NCBI GenBank assembly: GCA_964553405.1
Contig: CAZKLS010000035.1
Location: 1 to 24,186 of the forward strand
Direction: 5' to 3'
DNA: 24,186 nucleotides
DNA from: DATIRA01 sp964553405
GTDB taxonomy: Bacteria > Pseudomonadota > Gammaproteobacteria > Steroidobacterales > Steroidobacteraceae
This document shows positions 7,543-21,737 of the stretch, piece after piece. A model generated the notes under the pieces. The model saw only the letters and a program-made list of their open reading frames with translations, did no database searches and had not been told where the DNA came from. Position numbers and translations under genes: made by a program. Within the stretch, counting starts at the first letter, position 1. Every line of letters starts with the position of its first letter.

Positions 7543-9213
7543 TCAGTCGAGGAAGGGCAGGGCGAGCCCGTGCTCGCGCGCACAGTCGATCGCGATCGGG
7601 TAGCCCGCGTCGGCATGCCGCATCACGCCCGAGGCGGGGTCGTTCCACAGCACGCGCTCGATCCGACGCGCGGCGGCCTCAGTTCCATCGCAGACGACCA
7701 CGAGACCGGCATGCTGCGAGTAGCCGATGCCGACGCCGCCGCCATGGTGGATCGAGACCCAGGTCGCGCCGCTCGCGACGTTCAGCATCGCGTTCAGCAG
7801 CGGCCAGTCCGCGACGGCGTCGGATCCGTCCTGCATCGCTTCGGTCTCACGGTTCGGGCTCGCGACCGAGCCCGAGTCCAGGTGGTCCCGGCCGATCACG
7901 ATCGGCGCCTCGAGTTCGCCGCGCGCCACCATTTCGTTGAAGGCCAGCCCGAGCCGGTGGCGCTGGCCGAGTCCGACCCAGCAGATGCGTGCCGGCAGCC
8001 CCTGGAACTGGATCCGTTCGGCGGCCATGTCCAGCCAGCGGTGCAGGTGCGGGTCGTCCGGGATCAGCTCCTTCACGCGGCGGTCGCTGCGGTAGATGTC
8101 CTCGGGGTTGCCGGACAGCGCCGCCCACCTGAACGGGCCCACGCCACGGCAGAACAGCGGTCGCACGTAGGCCGGCACGAATCCGGGGAAGTCGAACGCG
8201 TTCGCGACGCCCTGGTCCAGCGCGACCTGGCGGATGTTGTTGCCGTAGTCGAACACCGGGATGCCGAGCTTCTGGAAATCGAGCATCGCCTCGACGTGCC
8301 GGGCCATCGAGCGACAGGCCGCGCTGGAAACGGCCTGCGGGTCGCGCTCGCGCAACTCGTCCCACTGCTCGAGCGTCCAGCCTTCCGGCAGGTAGCCGTT
8401 GACCGGGTCGTGCGCCGAGGTCTGGTCGGTGACGGCGTCCGGCCGGACACCACGGCGGAGCAGTTCCGGCAGCACTTCGCAGGCGTTGCCGAGCAGGCCG
8501 ACCGAGACCGGCTTGCGGTCCCGCGTCGAGCGCTCGATCGCGTCGAGCGCCTCGTCCAGCGTGTCGGCCCTCACGTCCAGGTAGCGGGTCTCCAGCCGCT
8601 TCTCGATGCGCTCCGGGCGGCACTCGACGGCCAGCATCGACGCGCCGGCCATCGTGGCCGCCAGCGGCTGCGCGCCTCCCATCCCGCCCAGTCCCGCTGT
8701 GAGGATCCACCGCCCGGCGAGCTCGCCGCCGTAATGCTGACGGGCCATCTCGACGAAGGTCTCGTAGGTGCCCTGCACGATGCCCTGGCTGCCGATGTAG
8801 ATCCACGAGCCCGCCGTCATCTGGCCGTACATCATCAGGCCCTTGCGGTCGAGTTCGTGGAAGTGCTCCCAGGTGGCCCAGCGTCCCACCAGGTTGGAGT
8901 TCGCGATCAGCACGCGCGGCGCGTCCGGATGCGTGCGGAAGACACCGACCGGCTTCCCCGACTGCACCAGCAGCGTCTGGTCCTCGCCGAGGTCGCGCAG
9001 CGCGGCAACGATGCGTTCGTAGCAGTCCCAGTTGCGCGCGGCCCGGCCGATGCCGCCATACACGACCAGGTCCTCCGGTCGCTCCGCGACCTCCGGGTCG
9101 AGGTTGTTCATCAGCATCCTGAGCGGTGCTTCGGTGAGCCAGCTGCGCGCGGAAAGCTCACGGCCCCGGGGAGCGCGAATCGGGCCCCGGCTGCGGGATT
9201 CGGTATCGTTCAT
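7543..9213 (-). CDS. hutU: Urocanate hydratase
   Basis: A 556-residue cytosolic enzyme that adds water to urocanate to give 4-imidazolone-5-propionate, using tightly bound NAD+ as an electrophile. The sequence matches the family end to end: VYGGIGRAARNW near the N-terminus, the NAD-loop segment GLGGMGGAQP (175-184), FDYGNN (321-326), GVGPFRW (357-363), and ARICWVGLG (409-417), whose C411 corresponds to the catalytically important cysteine of the Pseudomonas enzyme as I recall it. It is first in the hut run, so the hut promoter should lie upstream, in or beyond the 47-nt gap to the divergent membrane-peptide gene. I see no convincing -35/-10 pair there, and only a weak purine stretch before the ATG. 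No hutH or hutC-type regulator adjoins it. Confidence 0.97.
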   Translation of the reverse strand: MNDTESRSRGPIRAPRGRELSARSWLTEAPLRMLMNNLDPEVAERPEDLVVYGGIGRAARNWDCYERIVAALRDLGEDQTLLVQSGKPVGVFRTHPDAPRVLIANSNLVGRWATWEHFHELDRKGLMMYGQMTAGSWIYIGSQGIVQGTYETFVEMARQHYGGELAGRWILTAGLGGMGGAQPLAATMAGASMLAVECRPERIEKRLETRYLDVRADTLDEALDAIERSTRDRKPVSVGLLGNACEVLPELLRRGVRPDAVTDQTSAHDPVNGYLPEGWTLEQWDELRERDPQAVSSAACRSMARHVEAMLDFQKLGIPVFDYGNNIRQVALDQGVANAFDFPGFVPAYVRPLFCRGVGPFRWAALSGNPEDIYRSDRRVKELIPDDPHLHRWLDMAAERIQFQGLPARICWVGLGQRHRLGLAFNEMVARGELEAPIVIGRDHLDSGSVASPNRETEAMQDGSDAVADWPLLNAMLNVASGATWVSIHHGGGVGIGYSQHAGLVVVCDGTEAAARRIERVLWNDPASGVMRHADAGYPIAIDCAREHGLALPFLD

Positions 9214-9260
9214 GGCTCGCGTAATATCATCGGTCCAGGTCGAAATAGCGAGAGTAAGCC

Positions 9261-9482
9261 GTGATCCGCTGGTTTGCGATCCTTTCCCTGCTGCAGCTCG
9301 TTGCCTTCTGGAAGATCCTCGGTCGCATGGGCTTTCCGCGCTGGCTCGCGGTCATGGCCTCGATCCCGCTGGTGAACCTGATCGTGCTCTACTACCTCGC
9401 GGTCGTGCCCTGGCCCGTCGAGACGCGCCGGGTCGCGGGCCCCGGGGACGCGCAGGAGCCTCCTCCCGACGCGGGCTTCTAG
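9261..9482 (+). CDS. Small two-helix membrane protein, function unknown
   Basis: A 73-residue protein with a GTG start preceded by GAGAG. Residues 3-19 and 30-49 are hydrophobic helices, separated by a short basic loop containing GRMGFPRW, which resembles the Gly-Pro-Trp turn of small integral membrane proteins near signal-peptidase-like or DUF805-like families. The C-terminal 20 residues are hydrophilic and proline-rich. It diverges from hutU across 47 nt. A TAATAT box at 9222-9227 could be its -10, but I find no good -35. No function can be assigned; the reading is supported by clean membrane topology and the absence of a competing gene. Confidence 0.7.
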   Translation: MIRWFAILSLLQLVAFWKILGRMGFPRWLAVMASIPLVNLIVLYYLAVVPWPVETRRVAGPGDAQEPPPDAGF

Positions 9483-9590
9483 CGGCCTCGGACCGTACGG
9501 CCTCTGGCTGCCGGCGACGTTGTTGCGGCCGGCGCCTTCGGTTACCGTTGGGCCGCTCCAGAGTGCAGAAAATTCGCGAGGCGAGTACTG

Positions 9591-9989
9591 ATGGCCGCTC
9601 CCAACCAAGCCCCCGATCCGAGGATGGATGCCCAGGACCTCTATCGGGAGGACATCTACAGTGACCGCAAGGTGGGCACGATCCGCGTGCTGACGCCGGT
9701 GAAGTCGGACGGTACGCCCGACCCGGCTCGTTCCGTGTCGTACATCGGCCAGGCGCAGATCATGACGCCGGCCGGGGTGCTGCCGCTGAGCTTCGACATC
9801 GAGGCCCGCACGCTGGCGGAGGCCTGTGAGCGTTTCTCCGACGGGGCCAAGGTCGCTTTCGAAGAGACGATGGCGGAGTTGCAGGAAATGCGGCGCCAGC
9901 AGGCGTCCTCGATCGTGATCCCGGAGGCGGGTGCCGCCTCTGCGCTGGAGCGCGGCCTGCCTCCGCAGGGCAAGATCAAGCTGCCCTGA
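9591..9989 (+). CDS. Small conserved soluble protein, function unknown
   Basis: A 132-residue cytosolic protein with no signal peptide or membrane segment. The centre (about 25-75) looks like a beta-sheet: KVGTIRVLTPV, then SVSYIGQAQIMTPAGVLPLSFDIE. A helical stretch (75-105, LAEACERFSDGAKVAFEETMAELQEM) follows, and the C-terminus is flexible. The ATG has AGGCGAG upstream. The pattern resembles short proteobacterial hypothetical proteins, but I cannot name the family. It is on the same strand as the membrane-peptide gene 108 nt upstream and converges on the cytochrome gene with 29 nt between their stops. That upstream gap has only a weak GCCGGC dyad. Confidence 0.72.
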   Translation: MAAPNQAPDPRMDAQDLYREDIYSDRKVGTIRVLTPVKSDGTPDPARSVSYIGQAQIMTPAGVLPLSFDIEARTLAEACERFSDGAKVAFEETMAELQEMRRQQASSIVIPEAGAASALERGLPPQGKIKLP

Positions 9990-10018
9990 GGCCGGCCGCG
10001 GCGCGACGCCCTCCGAAG

Positions 10019-10444
10019 CTAGTCCGTCGCGTCCAGCGTTTCCAGGAACGCGATGATCGCCGCCCGCTCCCGGTCGTCGCGGACTCCGGAGGAGTCCATC
10101 AGCGTGCCGGGCGCATAGGTCTTGGGCGAGCGCAGGAATTCGTCCAGCCGCTCGCGGTCCCAGCGGCCGCCGAGCGCGCGCAGCGCCGCCGAGTACTCGA
10201 AGTCAGGGGCGCTGGCGATCTCCCGGCCGACGACACCGCGCAGGTTCGGGCCGATCATGGCCGGCTCGCCGGGCAGGTAGGCATGGCAGGAGGCACAGGA
10301 CTCGAACGCCTCCTCGCCGGCCTCGAGGTCGGCGGCGCTCACGACTGCGCCCGGATCGGGCCGCTCGGGATCCGCACGGGCCGCGGCGGCGGCAAGCATG
10401 CAGCCTGCAACGAGAGACAGGACCGCCAGGTCGAGCCGGTTCAT
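10019..10444 (-). CDS. Periplasmic class I cytochrome c
   Basis: A 141-residue protein. A signal peptide (about 1-24, ending AAARA) directs it to the periplasm. Heme is attached at C50-AS-C53-H54 (SCASCH), with H54 as one axial ligand; M116 in GTLMDSSG is the expected second ligand. GPNLRGVVGREIASAPDFEYSAAL is typical of cytochrome c2/c550-like monoheme carriers. It should shuttle electrons to a terminal oxidase or another respiratory enzyme. The ATG is preceded by GGGTGGCG. It is divergent from the CBS gene across 194 nt, where AT-richer patches around 10465-10480 could hold promoter elements, and convergent with the hypothetical gene at 9591. Confidence 0.93.
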   Translation of the reverse strand: MNRLDLAVLSLVAGCMLAAAAARADPERPDPGAVVSAADLEAGEEAFESCASCHAYLPGEPAMIGPNLRGVVGREIASAPDFEYSAALRALGGRWDRERLDEFLRSPKTYAPGTLMDSSGVRDDRERAAIIAFLETLDATD

Positions 10445-10638
10445 GCTTCGCCACCCGCGAATACCGCGATATTGTGCGATCCTACCGGATGCCGGCGGGC
10501 GGCCGCGACCCGGCCCGCAGGCTTCGGCAGGGCTGGGTCATCGCAGCGCCCGGCGGGCGGCCAGCGCGCGACCAGCGGCGCCGCCTGCGGCGTGCAGCGC
10601 TGCTGGCGTCGAAGGAAGACGACCGGACGAGGAATGGC

Positions 10639-11403
10639 ATGCGAGCGGACGAGCCTGTATCGAGGATCATGACCGAGACCGTCGTGGTGATCGACGCCGA
10701 GCAGCCGATCAGCGAGGCTTATGCATGCTTCTTCCAGTACCCGATCCACCACCTGCCGGTGGTCAGCGAGGGCAAGCTCGCAGGGATGCTGAGTTCGTCG
10801 GACGTGATGAAGCTCGAGTTCGTCGTACCGAAGAACGCCTCGGATCGCGCCACGTACCTCGACGAGCGATTCACGATCCGGCAGCTGATGCGGACGCCGG
10901 TATCCAGCCTCAAGCCGCAGGTCGGCGTCGGGGCGGCCGGCGAGATGCTGATCCAGAGCGGCGTACACGCGGCGCCGGTCGTCGACGAAGCCGACCACGT
11001 GATCGGCATCGTCACGACCTCGGACATCATCCGGGCGCTGGTGCATGGGCCGCCGCGGCGCGGCTCGATGCCGCTGCGCGGTCCGTTGCAGTCGTCGGCC
11101 GAGGAGGCCGGCGAAGAGCCGCACTATCACCCCCGGCCCAGCAGTGAGGAGATGAGCACCGCGCTCAGCACCGCGGAGCTGCTGCAGCGCGAGAACCGCG
11201 ACCTGCGCTTCCTCGGCAAGACGATCCGCTACCTCGACCAGCGAAGGCGCCACCTGGAGAAGGTGCTGGAGCTGGCCGACCGTTTCCTGATCTCGGGACA
11301 GGACGAGCGCGTGCACGCGCTGCTGCTCAAGGCGATCCACGCTGCGAAGCGGGCGGAGGAGCGCTCTGCGGGGCAGTCACGGACGCGTTCCCCGCCGCGG
11401 TAG
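10639..11403 (+). CDS. Two-CBS-domain protein with helical C-terminus
   Basis: A 254-residue protein with two CBS domains (about 7-60 and 80-137). Each opens with the hallmark pattern: RIMTETVVVIDAEQP with HHLPVV and SSSDVMK, then QLMRTPVSSLKP with HAAPVV and GIVTTSDIIRAL. CBS pairs usually bind adenosine nucleotides and act as energy or nucleotide sensors. A polar linker (138-170) leads to a charged helical segment (175-240) likely to be a coiled coil or four-helix dimer element. GAGGAA about eight bases before ATG 10639 supports this start. The next gene is the uvrA-like gene 70 nt downstream on the same strand, with a GC hairpin between. Its target is unknown; it resembles stand-alone CBS regulators rather than an enzyme domain. 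Confidence 0.88.
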   Translation: MRADEPVSRIMTETVVVIDAEQPISEAYACFFQYPIHHLPVVSEGKLAGMLSSSDVMKLEFVVPKNASDRATYLDERFTIRQLMRTPVSSLKPQVGVGAAGEMLIQSGVHAAPVVDEADHVIGIVTTSDIIRALVHGPPRRGSMPLRGPLQSSAEEAGEEPHYHPRPSSEEMSTALSTAELLQRENRDLRFLGKTIRYLDQRRRHLEKVLELADRFLISGQDERVHALLLKAIHAAKRAEERSAGQSRTRSPPR

Positions 11404-11422
11404 AGCCCGGTACGCCCGGGCT
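11404..11422 (+). terminator. 7-bp GC hairpin directly after the CBS gene stop
   Basis: AGCCCGG (11404-11410), loop TACGC, then CCGGGCT (11416-11422). The stem is perfect and starts on the base after the TAG. No T-run follows, so termination would be weak or Rho-assisted. It may partly separate the CBS gene from the uvrA-like gene, or protect the CBS transcript's 3' end. Confidence 0.45.
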
Positions 11423-11473
11423 GACCGCGTGCCCCGGCGCCCCGGTCATGCCCGGTGCCGATACAGACAATCG

Positions 11474-17188
<5,715 letters not shown>

Positions 17189-18731
17189 TCTCCTCTGCCG
17201 TGACCAGGCCCCCGGGCGACTCGTCACCCTCGCCACGGTCCACTGCCAGCGGTCGTCCGGGCGCCTTGCGAAGTTCCTCCAGCGCCTCCGCCAGCGTCGC
17301 ATCCGCGGGCAGACGGATCAGCGAGTCCGGCGGGATCCCGTCCAGCGGCCGGCGCTCAAGGTGCCGCAGGCGTTCCTGCTGGAGCAGCGCATCGACGCGC
17401 CGCATCCGCAGATCCACGCCGCGCCGCGACAGCAGCCAGCTGAAGAACGAGTGGCCCCAGAGGTCGTTGACGATCACCGAGCTCAACACCGTGCTGAGCA
17501 TGACGGCCAGCGTGACCGGGTAGTTGCCGGTCAGCTCCAACACGATCAGCGTCGTCGACAGTGGCGACCCCAGCGCGGCGCCGGCGACTGCGCCCATGCC
17601 GATCAGCGTATAGACGGCCTGCGGCGAGGCGTGGCCGGGGTACAGCGTCGCCGCCGCGATGCCGAGCAGGCTGCCGGTCAGCGCGCCGAGCATCAGCGAG
17701 GGCGAGAAGATCCCGCCGGCGAGTCCGCCGCCGAGGCTCAGCCCGGTCGCGAGCAGCTTGGCGAGCAGCAGCGCGGCCAGCAGGCCCAGCGTCAGCTCGC
17801 CTGACAGCACGGCACTGGTCGTGCCGTAGCCGACACCCAGCACCTGCGGCGTGAGCAACGCGATCAGGCCGACGCCGAGTCCCGCCAATGCGGGCCGCAG
17901 CCAGGCCGGGACGCGCAAGCCGTCGAGCGCGCTCGTCACGAGGCCGACGCTGCGTATCAGCGCGAGCGTGACCAGCGCACCGGCCACCCCGGCCAGCGCG
18001 AACGCCGGCAGCTCCCAGTACGAGGTGATCTCGACCGGCGGGACGGTGAACGCCGGGGATTCGCCGTAAGCCAGCCGGCTGACCACGGTTGCCGCCACGC
18101 TGGCCACGACGATCGGTGCGAACGTGTGCAGCGTGTAGCGGCCGACCACCACCTCGACGGCGAATATCACGCCGGCGATCGGCGCGTTGAACGACGCTGC
18201 GACGCCGGCGGCGGCTCCGCAGGCGAGCATGCGTCGCGCGAATGCCTGGGGCAGTCGCAGCTTGCGCGTGAGCCACGCGCCCAGCGTCGCGCCGAGGTGG
18301 ATCATCGGTCCTTCGCGGCCGACCGAGGCACCGGTACCGAGCGAGACGACGCTGGCGGCCGCGGCCGCGAGGCCGTTGCCGATCGGCAGCTGGCTGCCAC
18401 GCAGCGCGGCAGCCTCGATGGCGTCCGGGACGCCGTGGGGGCGCCTGCCCGGGAGCCATCGCCAGCACAGCAGCCCAGTGAGCAGGCCGCCGAGCGCCGG
18501 CGCCGCCACCAGCACGAGCGCCGGCACGGTTGCCGCGACGTCGCCGGGCTCGTCCAGCCGTCCGCCGAAAATCAGCGTCTGCAGCCCGCCGAATGCTTCG
18601 CGAAACGCCACCGTCGCGAGTCCCGCCACGAGACCGACCAGCGCCGCGACCAGTATCGCCTGCAGCCTCGGCCGGCTCGCGACCAGCGCGGCGCTGGCCA
18701 TCTCGAGCGCTGCGCGCGGGTACGGCATCGC

Positions 18732-20003
18732 TCAGCCGCCCGCGGCATGGGCGCGCCGCACTTCCTCGCCGAGGATGCGTATTCCCTCCCGGACCGCTTC
18801 GGGCTGCTGGGCGTAGCTCAGGCGCAGGCACTCGTCGCGATGCGGCCACTTGAGTCCGGCATCCGGGAAGAAGTGATGCCCCGACAGCACGAACACGCCG
18901 CGTTCCTTCAGGCGCCGGTACAGCTGCGAACTCGGCACCGGCAGCCCCTCGAGCCACAGCCACAGGAAGAACGCGCCCTCGGGCCGGTGTATCCGGAAGG
19001 CGGTCCCGTCGAGCGAGTCGGCCAGCCACGCCACAGCTTCGCGCGAACGGGATTCGTAGAACGGCCGGATCATCCCGGCCGACAGCGCGGAGAGTTCGCC
19101 GCTCGCCAGCAGCCGGCCCGCGAGCGCGGCACCGGCGTTGTTCGGCGCCAGCGAAAGCACCGCCGTCATCGCCGCCAGTGCCTCGACGATCTCCTCGCGC
19201 GCGACCACGATGCCGGTCCGGAGCCCGGGCAACCCGAGCTTCGAGAGACTCAGGCAGAGGATGACGTTGTCGTTCCAGATCGGGGTCGACTCGACGAACT
19301 CGATGCCGGGAAACGGCGGGCCGTAGGCCGCGTCCACGATCAGCGGGATTCCGTGCTCGCGTGCGAGGCGGTCCAGCTGCCGCATCTCGGCGTCGGTGAG
19401 CACGTTGCCGGTCGGGTTGGTCGGCCGCGACACGCAGATCGCGGCGATGTCCTCGGTGACGTTGAGCGCGTCGAAGTCGACGCGATACTTGAAGAAGGGG
19501 GGCTCCTGCCGCTCGATGGCGGGGCGCGTCGCGACGAACAGGTCGTCGTCCAGCCCGAGATCCAGGTATCCGACATACTCCGGCATCATCGGCAGCAGGA
19601 TGCGTCGCGGGCCGCGCGGGCCGCGGCCCGCCAGCAGGTTGAACAGCAGGAAGAACGCCGTCTGGCTGCCCGCCGTCAGCGCGATGTTCCGCTCGCTCAG
19701 CTGCCAGCCATAGCGCTGGCCGAGGTGCGCTGCAACGGCCGCGCGAAACTCAGGGTCGCCTTCGGGCGGTGCATATCGGCCGGCCATGCGTGCGAAGGCG
19801 TCCGGGTCCCGGGCGATCCCGGCGAGCTCGGCGCGATAGATCGCCTCGAGCTCCGGGATCCGGGCGGGATTCCCGCCGCCGAGCATCTGGACAGGACCCG
19901 GCGCGGACAGTGCGGCGCCGAGGTCGGCCATCAGCTCCAGCGCTCCGGTACGGCGGGTGAATCGCCGGCCGAACGTCGAGAACTCCGGGCACTTCGTGGT
20001 CAT
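18732..20003 (-). CDS. avtA: Valine--pyruvate aminotransferase
   Basis: A 423-residue PLP enzyme, alignable by eye with E. coli AvtA along nearly its whole length. Examples are MLGGGNPARIPE (40-51), LTAGSQTAFFLLFNL, PEYVGYLDLGLDDDLFV, CVSRPTNPTGNV (190-201), DAAYGPPFPGI and the lysine segment LSLSKLGLPG with Schiff-base K255. It transfers the amino group between alanine and 2-oxoisovalerate (valine), and also uses 2-aminobutyrate, in the cytosol. The C-terminal EGAFFLWLW and SGHHFFPDAG are also as in AvtA. It starts 28 nt from the divergent HAD gene, so promoters for the two must overlap or lie inside coding sequence. The CLC gene follows immediately on the same strand with no evident metabolic link. 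Confidence 0.97.
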   Translation of the reverse strand: MTTKCPEFSTFGRRFTRRTGALELMADLGAALSAPGPVQMLGGGNPARIPELEAIYRAELAGIARDPDAFARMAGRYAPPEGDPEFRAAVAAHLGQRYGWQLSERNIALTAGSQTAFFLLFNLLAGRGPRGPRRILLPMMPEYVGYLDLGLDDDLFVATRPAIERQEPPFFKYRVDFDALNVTEDIAAICVSRPTNPTGNVLTDAEMRQLDRLAREHGIPLIVDAAYGPPFPGIEFVESTPIWNDNVILCLSLSKLGLPGLRTGIVVAREEIVEALAAMTAVLSLAPNNAGAALAGRLLASGELSALSAGMIRPFYESRSREAVAWLADSLDGTAFRIHRPEGAFFLWLWLEGLPVPSSQLYRRLKERGVFVLSGHHFFPDAGLKWPHRDECLRLSYAQQPEAVREGIRILGEEVRRAHAAGG

Positions 20004-20031
20004 CGGTCCACCCCTGAGCCTGCGCTAGAGT

Positions 20032-20760
20032 ATGCGAGTGAGCATCTTACGCAGTCGAACCCGGGCCGTGGACCGCCTGCAGGCGGTGTCCTTCGACCTG
20101 GACGACACGCTCTGGGACATTGCCCCGGTGATCACCCGCGCGGAGCACGTCATGTACGGCTTCCTGCGCGACAACTACCCGCGGGTCACGCAGCGCCACT
20201 CGCTCGAGTCGATGCGGGATCGCCGCGCGCGGATCGCGCTCGAACGTCCGGAGATGCGGCACGACTTCAGCTGGCTGCGGCTCGAGGCGCTGCGCATGCA
20301 CGCGACCGAGGCAGGCTATCCCGAGAGCATGGCCGGCGACGCCTTCGAGGTCTTCTTCGCGGCGCGCAACGAGGTACGGCTGCACGAGGACGTCGTGCCG
20401 GCGCTCGACTGGCTCAGGTCGCGCCGGCTGCGGCTGTTCGTGATCACGAACGGCAACGCCGACCTCGAGCGCATCGGGATCGCGGCGTATTTCGAGCAGG
20501 TCGTGCATGCGCGCGTCGCCGGCGCACTGAAGCCGGATCCGGCCATCTTCAGCGGACTGCTGGCCGCGGCCGGACTCGATCCGACGACGATCGCCCACGT
20601 CGGCGACGACCCTCATGCCGACATGCGCGGCGCCCGGGCGGCGGGCATGCGGACCGTCTGGCTGAATCGCCGCGGCGCGCCGTGGCCGGCGGACGAAACC
20701 GATCCGGACCACGTGATCGGCTCGCTCTCCGAGCTCGCCGGACTGCCGACCTTTGCCTGA
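20032..20760 (+). CDS. HAD-superfamily phosphatase (YigB-like)
   Basis: A 242-residue cytosolic hydrolase with all four HAD motifs. Motif I is SFDLDDTLWD (catalytic aspartates in DLDDT), motif II is ITNGN, motif III is the lysine in LKPDPAIF, and motif IV is HVGDDPHADMRGA. A helical cap lies between I and II (subclass IA). The overall pattern is closest to YigB, which dephosphorylates FMN and related phosphates, but substrate choice in this family is broad. ATG 20032 is preceded directly by TAGAGT, which resembles a -10 box. If transcription starts about seven bases later, the real start would be GTG 20038 or GTG 20068. The motif-bearing part is the same in every case. Confidence 0.92.
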   Translation: MRVSILRSRTRAVDRLQAVSFDLDDTLWDIAPVITRAEHVMYGFLRDNYPRVTQRHSLESMRDRRARIALERPEMRHDFSWLRLEALRMHATEAGYPESMAGDAFEVFFAARNEVRLHEDVVPALDWLRSRRLRLFVITNGNADLERIGIAAYFEQVVHARVAGALKPDPAIFSGLLAAAGLDPTTIAHVGDDPHADMRGARAAGMRTVWLNRRGAPWPADETDPDHVIGSLSELAGLPTFA

Positions 20761-21093
20761 CGTGCGGAGCTCGCCGAAGCGTGGACGGCGTCACGCAGCA
20801 GCGCTTGATGCGAGCGCCCGGCTTCGCTAGTTTTCGAATCATGGCTTCCACAGGCCCGCAGACACAGCAACGGCGCGAGCGCGACCGGGCCAGCGGCCCC
20901 GTCCCGCGCCTGCGCTCAGCACCGCAGGTGACGACGCGTTGATCTGCGGCGTCGCTCCAGGGCACCTCCCGAGCGACGACACACCCTCCATTCGGCCCGA
21001 CGCGTATCAGCAGACGCTGGTCGCGGCTGCCAGCTTGCCTGCCGGTCGAGCCGGCGGGTCGAGACGGAGACGACACCGACACGAGGGTGGACC
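20761..21093. other. 333-nt gap between the HAD gene and the helical pair
   Basis: No convincing gene. An imperfect dyad at 20779-20796 (GCGTG...CACGC with one bulged base) just past the HAD stop could aid termination but has no T-run. A possible promoter lies at 20805-20833. A 33-codon reading frame at 20841-20942 has no ribosome binding site. Two direct copies of GGTCGAG at 21044-21050 and 21057-21063, 13 bp apart, lie just upstream of the next gene's GAGGGTGG and could be an operator or chance. Confidence 0.5.
20805..20833 (+). promoter_or_regulatory. Possible sigma-70 promoter upstream of the helical-protein pair
   Basis: TTGATG (20805-20810) and TAGTTT (20828-20833) are spaced by exactly 17 bp. 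TTGATG matches the -35 consensus at four positions; TAGTTT is a weaker -10. It would give a leader of about 250 nt before ATG 21094. It is the best pair I see in this gap, but it is unproven. Confidence 0.35.
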
Positions 21094-21726
21094 ATGACCG
21101 AAAAGCGCGCTACCGCGACCGAGATCGACTTCCGGAACCTCAGGGAGTTCTTCCGTGATTCCGTGCACCAGGCGCTTCGGAACCAGGACGTGGAAGTCGA
21201 GGAGCATACCGAGCACTACGTCGTGAACCTGCTGACGATGTTCGCCCGCTCGGAGGCGCTGTTCGAGCAGACGTCCGACGGCGCACAGCTCAGGCCACTC
21301 GCGCTGATGCTGGCCGATGCCGTCGAGGCTTCGTCGGCGGACCAGCGCGAGCGGGTGCTGCAGCGGCTCGGGGACGTCTCGCTGTTCACGGCCGGGTTCT
21401 TCGCGCAGGGCTTCGCGCGGCGGCTGGTCGACGTGGACTATCACATCGCGATGGGAGGACGTGCCTACGGCACGCTGGCGAACTCGGCGCCGAGGAGCGC
21501 GAGGGGTCGCGCGCTCACCGGCGTGTTCGCCGAGCTCGCCGCGAAGTTCCAGCGCTTCGTCGACGCGCTGAACGAAGTGAGCGAGATGTCGTGCCGGCAC
21601 AGCGACCGCGACGTGCTGCGCCTGTACGAGATCTGGTTGAAGACCGGCAGCCGGCGAGCCTACGGGCTGCTCAGGCAGCTCGGCGTGGACGCCGCCGTCG
21701 TGCCGGTCGCATCCGGGCTCAACTGA
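21094..21726 (+). CDS. Conserved all-helical protein, function unknown (first of pair)
   Basis: A 210-residue cytosolic protein with no signal peptide and no membrane segment. The sequence is predicted helical throughout. Striking blocks are HYVVNLLTMFARSEALFE (41-58), LRPLALMLADAV (67-77), QRLGDVSLFTAGFFAQGFAR (90-109), VDVDYHIAMGGRAYGTLA (112-129) and a C-terminal RLYEIWLKTGSRRAYGLLRQLG. These look like strongly conserved motifs of a proteobacterial hypothetical family that I have seen but cannot name. GAGGGTGG before ATG 21094 gives a good ribosome binding site. The next gene starts 11 nt after its stop and is also all-helical; the two surely form one transcription unit. No catalytic motif is recognised. 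Confidence 0.85.
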   Translation: MTEKRATATEIDFRNLREFFRDSVHQALRNQDVEVEEHTEHYVVNLLTMFARSEALFEQTSDGAQLRPLALMLADAVEASSADQRERVLQRLGDVSLFTAGFFAQGFARRLVDVDYHIAMGGRAYGTLANSAPRSARGRALTGVFAELAAKFQRFVDALNEVSEMSCRHSDRDVLRLYEIWLKTGSRRAYGLLRQLGVDAAVVPVASGLN

Positions 21727-21737
21727 CACGCGACCGC

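Noticed and set aside
7327..9264. A 645-codon plus-strand frame opposite hutU and hutI
   Set aside because: It is antisense to two unmistakable hut enzymes and has no domain of its own.
18126..20942. A 938-codon plus-strand frame opposite CLC and avtA
   Set aside because: It runs antisense through two clear genes, has Arg/Gln/His-rich composition typical of shadow frames, and no family motif.
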